DNA of 64,000 bases from Pristionchus mayeri (Eukaryota; Nematoda; Chromadorea; Rhabditida; Neodiplogasteridae): the NCBI GenBank assembly GCA_036245805.1, contig BTRK01000004.1, positions 20,212,001 to 20,276,000 of the forward strand, read 5' to 3'. Of the stretch, positions 38,835 to 50,021 are shown piece after piece (the first letter of the stretch is position 1; each line of letters starts with the position of its first letter). The notes below the pieces were generated by a model. The model was not told the DNA's origin. It searched no databases and saw only the letters and a list, made by a program, of their open reading frames with translations. The position numbers and the translations under genes are program-made.

Positions 38835-41800
38835 ATGGAGACTACCGAATCCAAGGTCTGGCATACTCTCTAACCAGGGCTTATTAATCAATTCCTTCAG
38901 AAGTTCTCATGGGCAGAATGGAAGAGACCTCTCGTGGCTGTTGCCCTCACCTTCCTCTGCAGTGTAGAGAGCAGTCTCATCGGAATGGGCGAGTGGCCCT
39001 ATATGGCTACGGTAGACTATCGATCGCCTCTGGATGTACAAATCGATAATTCAGCTCGATCCCGAGACGACATCTTCCTTCTTTGGTTCAGCCATCGCAG
39101 TAAGCAGAACGGGCCACGCTGTATTCGCCTTCGTCTTCGCCATCTGGGCACACAAGATATCCGGAATAAAGTGATCACCTTTTTGGATATTATCGATCGA
39201 TAATCGTCAATATTCTAAGGATCCCTATGCTGGCTGGTCGATTAATCACACTCACTTCTTGTGTGATGTACATCTTCGTCGAGTTTTTTCCCGTGAACAG
39301 GAGATGGTGGATGCTCTTCTGCTATCTTCTGTTCGGCATCGGATTAGGTACGGACTCAATTTTGGTTTCTTTGAACTAGTTACTATCCAGGGACTCACCC
39401 TCTCCTCCGTTCGTACATCGCCCGAGTTACTACAGGGGAGAATCGATCAACTGCTTACGCCCTCCAGAACGGAATGACTGTGCTGTCGGTTGTGATTGGA
39501 CCGGGTACGCTGTGTTATCAACAAAAATCATGTATTTTGATGCAATAGTAACACATTTTTCAGTCGCTCAATTATCCTTTGCTGGACTACCGTATCCCGG
39601 AGTATTTATCATTCCTCCTCACATAAAGCTGAACATCTACTCCGGTTCGCTCTTGAATGAATTCGTCTTATTAGTCTCCCTTTCAGCCCCAGTGTGGCTG
39701 GCAGTGATCGTCAATCTCATCGCTATTGCATTGACTGCATTTATGCTCGAAGATGCGCACCAGGAGAACGAAGTGAAGAAGATCGGTAAGGGTAGGGAGG
39801 AATCATTATTTTAGCAGTTCGACATCAGGCGAATCTCCTGCTAAGTTCTCGCTTGCCTCGATCAAAGACCGAATCCTTAAAATTCGCGAGTTGAATCTCC
39901 CCTGGCTGCTGCTCGCTCTTGTTATCGGAGTGAAAATGATTAGCGGGCTATGCGGATCGACTCTTGGGACGTAAGTTTGCATCTTTTTGCTTTGCATTAT
40001 TTTTTAAATATTTGTTGCAACAACTCGTTTAAGAGACCCTCCACCAGAGAACGTAACAGGTCCACGGATGGCCAAAAATTCGATAATTCCCAAACTTTTT
40101 TCCTGGAATGTAGGCCTCGAGTGCTGATTGACGGCCGCAATAACTAGGGATCGATTTTGGAAAAGTTTCAGGTACCTCCCATTTTTTGGGTCGAAAAAGT
40201 CGATATCTCAGAATGACATGGCATATATATTTCCTGACGTATTTTCACTCGTAGAAACCAAATCTGAGCATCCCCGTGCGAGAAATTGTGATTGGAAAAA
40301 CTTATCCTCGAAAAACCACTTTTTCTACTAAATTCTTCCAATTTTCAATGATTTCGAATTTTTTGCGCAGATTTTAAATACGATTTTTGGAATCTACGCA
40401 CAAAAGTATACATCACATTAAAAAATCAGAATTTTAAAAATTGAGACTTTTTAGATATTTTGATCCAAAGGTCGATTTTTACCTCAAATTGTCAAATATG
40501 ACCTGGGCCCAGGGTAAAATTTTCAACAATAATGCCTCTTATGGAACGAAAATGCTTGCATGTGACTTGTACAATCATTTTCATCATTTAAAATAATGAT
40601 GACACTAATAGAAATCGAAATTCGAAAAAGTCCAAAATTTGAATTTTGACAATGTACCAAAAGTTCTGAAAATCATAACAACGTTAAAACATTTTTTCGA
40701 GTGCTCTCTTATCGAAATTCGATCTTTACGAGTGAAAATACGTTAGAAAACATATTCTTCATAAGATTTTGAGAAACTGACTATATTGGACGGGGTCGAA
40801 AAAATGAGATTTTCAATTTTTGTGATTTTCATCGATTTCAACCTCCACTTATAAAGACAATACCTAATTTAGTCACGCTGAAGCATTTTCGGTCCAATAC
40901 AGGCATTAGCGTTGAGAGTTTAGCGGTCGGCTATGGGAGATATTTGCCAATTTGCGCTAAAAATCGACCTTTGGATCAAAATATCTAAAAAGTCTTAATT
41001 TTTAAAATTCTGATTTTTTAATATGATGTATACTTTTGTGGGTAGATTCCAAAAATCGTATTTTGAATCTGCGCAAAAAATTGGAATTCATCGAAAATGG
41101 GAACAATTTAGTCGAAAAAGTGGTTTTTCGAGGATACGTTTTTCCAATCACAATTTCTCGCACTGGGATGCTCAAATTCGGTTTCTACGAGTGAAAATAC
41201 GTCAGTTAATATATATTCCATGTCATTCTGAGATATCGACTTTTCGACCCCAAAAATGGGAGGTACCTGAAACTTTTTCAAAATCGACCCCCAGTCTTAG
41301 TTATTGCGGCCGTCAATCAGCACTCGGGGCCTACACTTCAGAAAAAAAGTACGGAAATTATTTGCATTTTGACCATCCGTGGACCTCTGCACAGTTGTTA
41401 CGTTCTCTCGTGGAGGGTCTCTTAAGAATTGCGGGACCGCTTTTCACATCGATGTATGCACTCCCTGGAGAGGAAATTGTTCTCATTATGGCGATTGCTC
41501 AGGTAATTTAAAAAGCTTTTGCATGAAAATTGCATTGTGAATTTCAGATAATCGTTGGTCTTTTGGCAGTCGGGCTATCTGTGATGTATTTCCTGTGTAA
41601 ACTTGGAAAGAGGTTAATAAATTATCCTAATTTTAGTCACCTTTTGAGACTTTCAGAGTGAGTTGTCGAGTTCTCTTCTTGTTCTCGAATGTTATTGTGA
41701 TCCTGAGCTACATGATCACATTCCCATACCCATTCATTTCTAGTCCCATGAAGCCATACAACGGTGAGAATTTGATCTCTTTTCTCTGAAATACAATCAG

Positions 41801-42325
41801 ATCCCAAGGATCTCAAAATCTTTGAAATTTTACAGAAACGACGCGAAGTGGGTGCAATCCTCTTGAATATTCGTGGTGTGATACCCAATTGGTAAGACTT
41901 TTTTCGAGAAACATTGATCAATAGTACTTCCAGGTGATGAATATCATTCCCTTCCTCATCGCACTCATTATCACCATGTCTTTCGCCATTCCCGCCACGA
42001 TGATGAGTCTAGACACGATCTACTCAAAAATAGTAGGAAATATTGACCAGGTTCACCAAAAAGACCTTTCGCCGAACATTATGTTTTCCTTCAGAACGTT
42101 TTTCAATCGATATTTGTAATCGCTGAAGATATAATGGCGATCGTCGGTCCCATTTATGGATCGTAAGTGGACTTCTTGCCTTCCGATTAGTCATGCAACA
42201 ATATTTTCAGTGCGGTCTTCACAGCGATCGGCATCAATTACATCAACATCATCAATGGCTTAGTGTATATTGTAACGACTTTAGTATGGCTGGCAGCCTG
42301 GAAATGGCTTGCTCCATATAAGTAA
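38835..42325 (+). CDS. MFS-E: MFSD8/CLN7-like transporter with element-bearing intron
   Basis: Exon 1 is METTESK (38835-38855) and exon 2 starts at 38901 with KFSWAEWKRPLVAVALTFL. It continues with GMGEWPYMATLDPETTSSFF, NRRWWMLFCYLLFGIGLG, PLLRSYIARVTTGENRS, PYPGVFIIPPHIKLNIYSG, GESPAKFSLASIKDRILKI, LYALPGEEIV-type block, TTRSGCNPLEYSWCDTQL, MMSLDTIYSKIVGNIDQ and a last helix ending WKWLAPYK, stop at 42325. An apparent frame break near 39815 is resolved by the acceptor CGACATCAG|GCG, which gives a 43-nt intron. The intron after GLCGSTLG contains a 1.39-kb TTAA-flanked fold-back element that ends exactly at the 3' splice site. The gene reads as intact if that intron is spliced. Confidence 0.85.
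40033..41421. mobile_element. 1.39-kb fold-back element flanked by TTAA, at a 3' splice site of MFS-E
   Basis: The left arm (about 40033-40500) and right arm (about 40950-41421) are long inverted copies starting GAGACCCTCCAC and ending GTGGAGGGTCTC. TTAA abuts both ends (40029-40032 and 41422-41425). The arms diverge at scattered positions, so the insertion is not brand new. No transposase frame was found. The arms share no obvious sequence with the other TTAA element at 24.5 kb, so these are two families with the same target choice. Confidence 0.87.
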
Positions 42326-42665
42326 TCTATTCCGTCGTGTCATAGTCGCATTTACTCATCGAGGTAAACTGTATGGGTAGACAGTCACTGGATCCGATCA
42401 GTGGTGTGATAAATGATTGCTCATACGAGCATCACAAACAGAGAGAGAAACGTTGATCTCTTCGTTCCAGAGAGTTGCGTAAATGTCTGAACTGAGTCAC
42501 GCCTATTTTCCCTTACTCACCTCGCTTTACCATTTCCCATCTGAACAATGCACATCTCGATAGAGCGGGAGAACTCGGAATAGAGCACACACGAGGGTTT
42601 GAGTCAACATTTGTTTGTCCCTTTCCCCGATTACTTTGCATCCAACTCATCGGTTTTTTGAACAT

Positions 42666-44474
42666 TTATGCACTATTGTGAACTTTTATCAGGAGCAATT
42701 TCAATACAAGGCTGCAATATTGGAAAGAAAAGATTTTCTGAAGCCTTTTTAATGCCATCATTTGTTCGTTGGCGGCCCAGCCAGGTCTCCGGCTAATTGG
42801 GCAAAGTATGATGAGCCCTCGTCTTGCTCCTCCCTTATTTGAGACCTTGGAGATATGGTAAACTTTTGAGTAATTATGAGCCACCCACAGTGTTTGCTCT
42901 GGATCATCTCGGCATAACAGCTTGCTCACAAAAGGAATTGTCATTCCTTTTTGGAATCTTCTTTCACAAGTGACCAATCGATGAAGAATGAAGAGAATGT
43001 AACTGCAAATTAGAAACTATTTCGATAGTTTTACTCTGACACTCACAAGGAAACATGGAGATCGAAGAGTGCAACTGAGAAGAGATTCACGAGATCGTGA
43101 GAAGGGAAGAAGAGGTAGAGGGAGAAGAAGAGGAAGGCTGGCAGAGCAGCCACTGCACCGGGAAGGGAGATCTTACGGAGCATCTGAGGAGAGATATTGA
43201 CACGATCACCCATTTTGCTGATGCTGCTTGTGGATCGCATCTGGGAAGTTTCTATCTATTTCTGTCTTTAAATCATTGACAGTGAAAACTGTACGTTTGT
43301 TTCGCTGATCATGAACGAATACCCCTGAGACTCGTTGAAAGCCTAGATTATCTTACACCTACGTGAGAATTATGCTAGACGTCTGTATAGACAGGTAATT
43401 TCAGTGAACTATGCGGACACGGAAGAAATTACTGTGAAGAAATACTCACTCCGAACACAAGAAGATTCTCTTTGATTTGATAGTGCTTCGCTACGGTGTA
43501 TCGAGCTGATAATCGACGAGCAGTAAGGGATGACTTAGAGGCCTTGTTGTGGTTGAGAAGAGCGAAGAATGTCTGGATTGCTACCAATTGCTCATTCCAT
43601 CAATTCTGTGATGGCATACCATTGTTCCCGTACACATATAAGAAGCGAAGAGCATCATTTGCACCGGAAGTGAGTACACTTCTACAAATAAATTTTCTGT
43701 TTGTGATTCGACCTTCTTAGAGCTGCGTATTCAACCTTATCAGTATGTCTAAGAAAGCAGTTTTCGTACCATAGACTACGCAGAAGGAGGGGATGACAAC
43801 TCCAAATTCAGTGAGCAGATAAGACGCGAGAAATACTGCGAGTGTGGAGGAAGACTGCCGCTCATACCTCAAATAGATTGTTTTGAATATGATGCGTCTA
43901 AAATTGGAAATCTAGAGAAACTAACCATTCCCACCATCTTGTGGCAAGAAACCTCTCTACAGAGACTGTCCAAGGCCTGAAACAACGATTTCCTCAATTC
44001 ATGAGGTCATACTCACAGCAGCATGAAGAAGGCGAAGAACATTGCTCTGCACATACTGGCAACGGTCAACGAGCTCGAATGAGTTCCTTCGAAGATATTA
44101 TCATTATGTGGTGAAAGACTGTTCAAACCTTCAGAAAGGAGCTGATGATAAATTAGCACAATTCTGGAGAGAGTTCCAATAGTCAGATGGAACAGAGCGA
44201 GAAGGAAAACTATACGAAACTTTAAAAAAAGCTTTCAATATGTTGTTCATCAGTATTTCGTTTACGTTTCGATGGATTGGACTCGCTCGAATTATTGCAA
44301 CTGCTGCGAACGGGACCAAAGTGAGCAGCACAGCCAATGCGCATCCCTGAAAGAAGCTGTTGATTCTGGTTGTTTTAAAAAAAAATTAATGCAAACCTCA
44401 ATGACGTAGACTGTTTCAAATAGTGGAGTGAAGGGCTTTGTGAGAGTGGAATTCAGCCACACGAAGTGAAGCAT
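42666..44474 (-). CDS. 7TM chemoreceptor-like GPCR (Sra/Srab/Sre-like)
   Basis: The first exon starts MLHFVWLNSTLTKPFTPLFE (ATG 44474) and joins in phase to GCALAVLLTLVPFAAVAII (helix 1) and SPIHRNVNEILMNNILKAFF. Then come FLLALFHLTIGTLSRIVLIY (helix 2), SMCRAMFFAFFMLL and the helix-3 end TVSVERFLATRWW, which carries the Glu-Arg expected there. Next are FKTIYLRYERQ, LASYLLTEFGVVIPSF (helix 4), VQMMLFASYMCTG (helix 5), ARRLSARYTVAKHYQIKENL (a loop typical of this nematode superfamily), LPGAVAALPAFLFFSLYLF, and LFDLHVSFYILFILHRLV (helix 7). The tail runs to a stop at 42666. Expected role: odorant or pheromone sensing in ciliated neurons. The junction after RFLATRWW was not resolved and could hide a break. 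Confidence 0.7.
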
Positions 44475-46514
44475 TCAGGAAGCTGAATCAGCGCTCATGT
44501 TAATGTAACCATTTTCCTCACAAAACAATAGTAATATCATTAACAACAATGCACCGCATTCTCAGAAACGTATTTGTGTGAGACAAAAAATAAAGAAAAT
44601 AATGAAGAATTGTGTCTGTTAGAAAGGGGGGGGGGGGATAAAATAGAAATCGCTCGAAAGTGGTAGAGGAAATACATCTGAATGTGATGAGAAAGAATGA
44701 TAAACGCCGAGAGATAATACGTATTTCTCAAGGGGGGAAATTAGAGCGAACGCGCACTTAGAACTAAGCATGAGCTAAGCGTATTGTTCAGATTATAGAG
44801 ATACGACGAGGGTTAACATTTCCGGAGGTGTTTCCCGAGAATCCGAAATTATGACTATGGTGCCATAATTCAGAAAAATTTTACGGAGAGTTAAAATGCA
44901 TGCAGTAATAATTTTTAATGAGGGCGAACTCAATCCCTACACTATTCCTTGTAATAAATTAATAAACAAATGGAAAATAGAGTCGAAAAGGAAAATGTGA
45001 ACAATAATGATGGGCAATGTGCCTGAAGTACCAGTCTAAGTGATGTGAATAAGTTCAATCAGCTAGACTTCGTTTATAACCCTATTTTAAGAACACTCTC
45101 GTCTGTCTCTCTCAAATGGCCGAGAATGAAAAGTACTTTTCCTAATGGACCGTTTACGACAACACCCTTTCCATGTGAATAGCAGACTGTAGTCTGAACC
45201 AGCAATGAACACAAATTACAAATATTAAAGGAGGACCAAAGGCAAAATTCAATTTTTGAAGCTTTCATATGCACGGCCTAGATCTCCCCAACGATAAGAA
45301 GTTCCGAAATTTTCACATTGATATCTCCATTACGAACAGAGCTATCGGTAGTTGGCGGGGAGCCAAATCAGGGAAAGCTCAGGCAACGAGCGAGAGAGCA
45401 CGCGACTTGAAGAGAGTTCCCCACTAACTGAAACATATTTCAACCGGGCGCGCACTTGCCTTTACTCCTCCTTTAACAATCCTTGATTCACATCTGAAAC
45501 TGTGAAAATGTCAGTGGATGAGAGATAAACTTCAAGGTCGTGTTGAACTTATGGAATGTGAAATTTTTCACATCACCGAATCTGCCAACGACGTTTCCTA
45601 ATGCCTCTCAACATCAGACTGAATTTGACATATTAGAATTGCTTGAGACGAATGAAGAATGCCTGCGATCACACTGCATTGTCAATGACCAATTTTCTCT
45701 TCTCCACTTCATTTCGAACGGGAAGTTTTGCTTTTTTCTTTTATCTTTCCAATTACGAAAATTTCTCGAAGATGGTTTTGCGAATTTCAAACATTCAAAA
45801 ATACTTCAAAAATAGAAGAACACTGGAAATTCAAATGAACGTTCTAAGTAATCGAGAAATATTCGCTTTTCTGCAAGGTTACTGATGAAAATGTAATTGT
45901 TAAGAAAATTAAAGAAAATGTATCGTATAGAACGATAACATGAGTCATAAAAATTCAAACATTCTCCTCTATGTCTATGCGATAATCGGAAGATCGTGTT
46001 AGAGATTTCTCCGAAACGCTCTGGATAAATGCTTCCGTTTTTTGTTCTTCGACAATAATTTCCGATTCCTTTACTAGATTTCAACAGCAAGTAAGTCAAA
46101 TAAGTGGGGTCTATTGCTCGTTCGATGCCTGGGTCGAACTTAGAATGAGCTCTTTTGTTCTCCTCTAACTCTCCTCATAACTCCCCATGAGTGATTCGAC
46201 CCGCGGGAATTGCAGGGCAGCGCCACATTTTAACTTCCCCTCTCCTCCCTCATTTTTCTTCCCGAGTTTGTATTTTCTGGTCTCTTTCAGGTCGCAATCC
46301 ATCGTTGTTCTCTTTCTATGACTAGGAGATGCATTTGATACGACTAAAGCTATCCACTCTATCCGCCTCTGAAAGTAGCGTTGATCTCTGTTATGGGCTA
46401 CAATGAGGGAGAGAACGCCCATTTTTCATGACTGTTCAAATTTGTTGTCTTACTTACCCCTCTTCTCCAGAGTGCACACACAGTCATCATAGACAAAATA
46501 AGAATCAAATAAAA

Positions 46515-46562
46515 ATATATATATGTTTTTATATATATAAAAATATATATATATATATATGT
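46515..46562. repeat. AT-rich microsatellite
   Basis: Alternating AT tracts broken by short T and A runs lie upstream of unc-31. Confidence 0.9.
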
Positions 46563-46696
46563 TTTTGTTGAGTCAGAGCTAGACTGTATTGTAGTCAAGA
46601 GCATGGCATAAAGAGACGCATTGTGTCTGAATTAGCTGGCTCTCTTTGAGTAGTATTCGTCTTTCTCTCTCAATTCTTCCTCCTCCTCCTCCTCCC

Positions 46697-46800
46697 TTTT
46701 CTCCTTCTACTGCACACTCTCCCGTATTGATCTCACACGCTTGAGACTAGCAGAGAAAGGAGAGAATTGAGAGAGAATCGAACGAGGGGAAGAGAGGAGG
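46697..46800 (+). promoter_or_regulatory. Candidate upstream element shared by unc-31 and its paralog
   Basis: The core CTTCTACTGCACACTCTCCC and its flanks occur here in unc-31 sense orientation, 3.3 kb before the ATG. They recur on the minus strand at 61687-61734, about 320 bp before the paralog ATG and in that gene's sense orientation. Weaker similarity continues about 60 bp downstream (CTCACA..., AATCGAA..GAGG). It may mark a promoter or transcription start, or a noncoding first exon. Confidence 0.5.
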
Positions 46801-49800
46801 AGAGAGAGAGGAGGAAGGGGGAGAGAGGGAAGAGGAGATGGAGGAAGAGAAAGATTCGACGTCGTCAGGAATATTGGAAGCCCCTATTGGGTAGTGGCCG
46901 CTTGTCAACAAATTCCCGTTGCGCTTCTGACAGAGTCTCCTCTCAAGTAGTCTCTTATCCTTTGATATACCTCTTGAGAAATTAATTAGGCTCTCGTTTT
47001 TTTATTCTGTTTTTTTCTACTTCTTCATGCTAATTGAGGCCTTGTAAATTGTGGGTTCTACGTTAAAAAGTGTATCGGACGTGGTGATGTCGCAATCCGT
47101 TCATTCCTTTTCTCATCTTCCCTCTTCTCATCTCCTTCTCTACCTCAACATTCGCATCTCCCATGCATTTATGTATTCCTTCATCCCATTTCCTATGTCT
47201 TTCTTCTCCTTTCCCCCCGTCTTCCACTTTCCTCACTACCCCTGCATCTCATGGGAACCTCGCGGAACTTCCCTGTATGCACTGTGTGTGGTCATTCCAA
47301 TCATAGAGTCCTTATTAGCAGCTACCTGCACAGAGTTCCACAAATTGGAGCCTTTTCCCACTCTCAAATATTCACTTTCGGCTTTTCTTTCCTTCGTTCA
47401 CTAATCGGCTGTTGTCCCTCCCCCTCTTTAATCCTTCACTGCGAACGTACTCTCTTAGAAAAGTGAGACACACACAGCAGCTCCTTTTTCGTCAGAATGA
47501 GTCTCAAATTGAAGTGCATCCTGGCTCGTGCAATAGTTGCGACGGCTCCTCTCTCTCAGTGTCTCGACTGATTCGATTTCGGTGCCCTCCTTTTTCGCCT
47601 CCCCACCCCTCACCCGTCCCCTCACTGGAACACAATCAGAGATGGGCCGTCCATTCTCCCTCCTCGAGTCTCTCCTCTCTCTCTCTTCGTTGTTATCGGA
47701 AAGTAGCCGGGTTACGAGGCCAGTGGTTGCTTCTACGTAGGCCCTCGCGTCCTTTCTCCCGCCTACTCTTCCTTCCGCCGAATGATCAACTAGAAGCTAG
47801 CACCAACGATCGAACCACTTTTTTTGCTCGATTTGTAGTCAAGCATTGAGATATGGGGATACCCCTGTTTCTTCCTTTCCTTTCCATTGTGCCTTCTCAT
47901 TGCTTCTCCTTCTTCTTCTCGATTGTTGCGAGTGCCAGTAATTTGTCTCTCCATCTCGTAATTAATGGAGAGGAGTGTCTCTTTCTCTCTCTCCAACTCA
48001 GTTATGCATGCGTTTTCATTATGGAGAAATGGAAGCTGCGCTCTCCTTCTCTAACTCCAACGCCCGCTTTAATTCATCTCACTTTCCCGAACGGACCACC
48101 ACATTTTATCCCCGAATAGTTGTATTTCTCTGAATGTTGAAGCATTCGAAGTCACGATGGAGTTGATCATGGATGAAGTCCGTATCATGGGATTCATCCG
48201 GGAACGAACACGTTTACACTCTCTTCCCCTTTTGCCTTTCATCTGTGCAAATATGACATGCCGCTTGAATGCCGCTTCATTCCATCCTTTTTTCTGCTCC
48301 CTTTCTCTTCGTCCCTCCATTCTCTGGAACTGTCAGGTTCGTCACTACTCTTGAAATGTAACTGACAACTGTTGTCTCGTATGTTAGTAAAACGTTGATT
48401 CAGACAAAAGGAGTAGTACATCACTGATCATCATTCTCCATAGCGTCCCTCCCCTTTTTGGCATATTTTGATGGGCGAACATTCGAGAAATTGAAGAAGG
48501 GAAAACATCGACAGCGGCCTTTTTAAATGCCTCTTCGAAGCTCCTTTTGAGAATCATTTGAGCACCTGTCTTCTCCTTTGCCTATAGTCGAAAGGATGTC
48601 AATCCCCGTTCGCACCTGTCTCAATTCTCCCCTCTGACTGGCTTCATTTTCCATCTGGCTTCTCCCCTCCGATCGAATCTTTTCACCTTACCACAGGAAT
48701 TGTTCCCCTCTCCTGCTGCTCATGATTATACCCGTTTTCCCGCCGTTTTTCCAACATAGTTTATTGCCTGGTGCATTCCGACTTTGGATGGATTGCCATT
48801 TGTCATGCTCCGAGAGAGTCTCCTACCAATCTTCCTCTTGCAAGTCTCTTTCTCACGTCACTCATCGAGGAGTTCGACAGCTCTCCATTCTGATGCTTGT
48901 TTCTATTGCTTCTCGCCCATCCCCATCCCCCTCCCTCTCGCCCATCCTTCTCTCTTTGACAGCTCCTCCTTCTGATATCTCCATTCACCCTTCGTCCTTC
49001 CTCCTCAAACTTGGTTTCTGCATTGTTTTCGATGCTTTCTTGCTGGTTTCTGCTTCTCGTCTTTTTCCATTACTCTTACTTCCACTCTATTCTATTCCCT
49101 TCCCTGCCTCAATTTCTTGCCTTTTTTCCTTCTACGGGGGCTACTCCACTCCCGTTTGCTACTCTCCTATCACCCTTCCACCGAATCAAACAGCTCATTT
49201 CGATCCCGAATGGAGCCCATGACTCAGAGTGGTTATTATTGTCCCCGTCGGGGGTGGATTTCCGTATGTGGAGGGGTGTCTAAGGTCGTGCGGGGGGATC
49301 AGATTACGAGGTGGACGATCTCAGCTGTGTCTTCTCTCCTCCCTCTGTAGGAATGAAGAACCTCAAGAGGAAGTTCTCCCTCGAATCTCCCCCTTCTCTT
49401 CTCCCATTTACATTTTGATGAGCATTCACTCATTGAGGTGTAAGAGATCTCGTGAGCATTGTTCTTCCCCCTCAGTCTCCTCTCGTTTTCCTTTCCTTCT
49501 GAAGCCATCGATTGATGACGTCAGACCCTTTCCAATATTCCTTCCTTCCGACACTTCTTTTAAAGTACACGCGTGTTTCTTCTCATTTCGTGTTGGACTA
49601 AGAGGGACTTAGCCCTCCAGGGATGAAGGAGAGGAGGAATGAAATGGAAACACAAACGACCAGAAGATATGGGTTCATGTGATGGGATGCGGTGTAGCAA
49701 ACAATGCCATAAAGAGAAACATGGTATTGGAGTAGTATCCCTCCTCCTCGCTCATTTCTCGTATTACTCCTTCCCTTCGACTCTGTTGCATGTTCTCCTG

Positions 49801-50021
49801 TAGTTGCACCATCCATCTCCCCTCTGTCCTTTCCACAATTCGCCCTCTACCTTCCATGCAATATTCATGCCACGCACTTCTAGCTTTCTCCGTTACAAAG
49901 ATTCGAGAGTGAGATCGATTTCGTTCACTTTTTGCTCGATATTGCTATGTTGATTCTATCCCATCTTCCAATCATCCTCAGTTGATCGGGTGTTCATCAT
50001 CTGGTCTCTCTCCTCTCCACG

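Larger units (their letters stand above)
44475..50021. other. 5.5-kb region upstream of unc-31, no coding gene seen
   Basis: No conserved exon chain was found. It contains a 12-G run (44626-44637), an AT microsatellite (about 46515-46562), a CT-rich then GA-rich block (about 46660-46860) and a long pyrimidine-rich stretch (about 47090-49600). A short block at 46697-46740 is repeated upstream of the CAPS paralog. The unc-31 promoter and any noncoding first exon are expected here. Confidence 0.45.

Noticed and set aside
39785..39835. Apparent frameshift in MFS-E
   Set aside because: Using the acceptor CGACATCAG|GCG removes it; the first AG downstream of TTTT was simply not the right site.
48722..49222. 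166-codon Ser/Leu/Pro-rich ORF upstream of unc-31
   Set aside because: Explained by the pyrimidine-rich strand, which has few stop codons; no domain and no splice-consistent partner exons.
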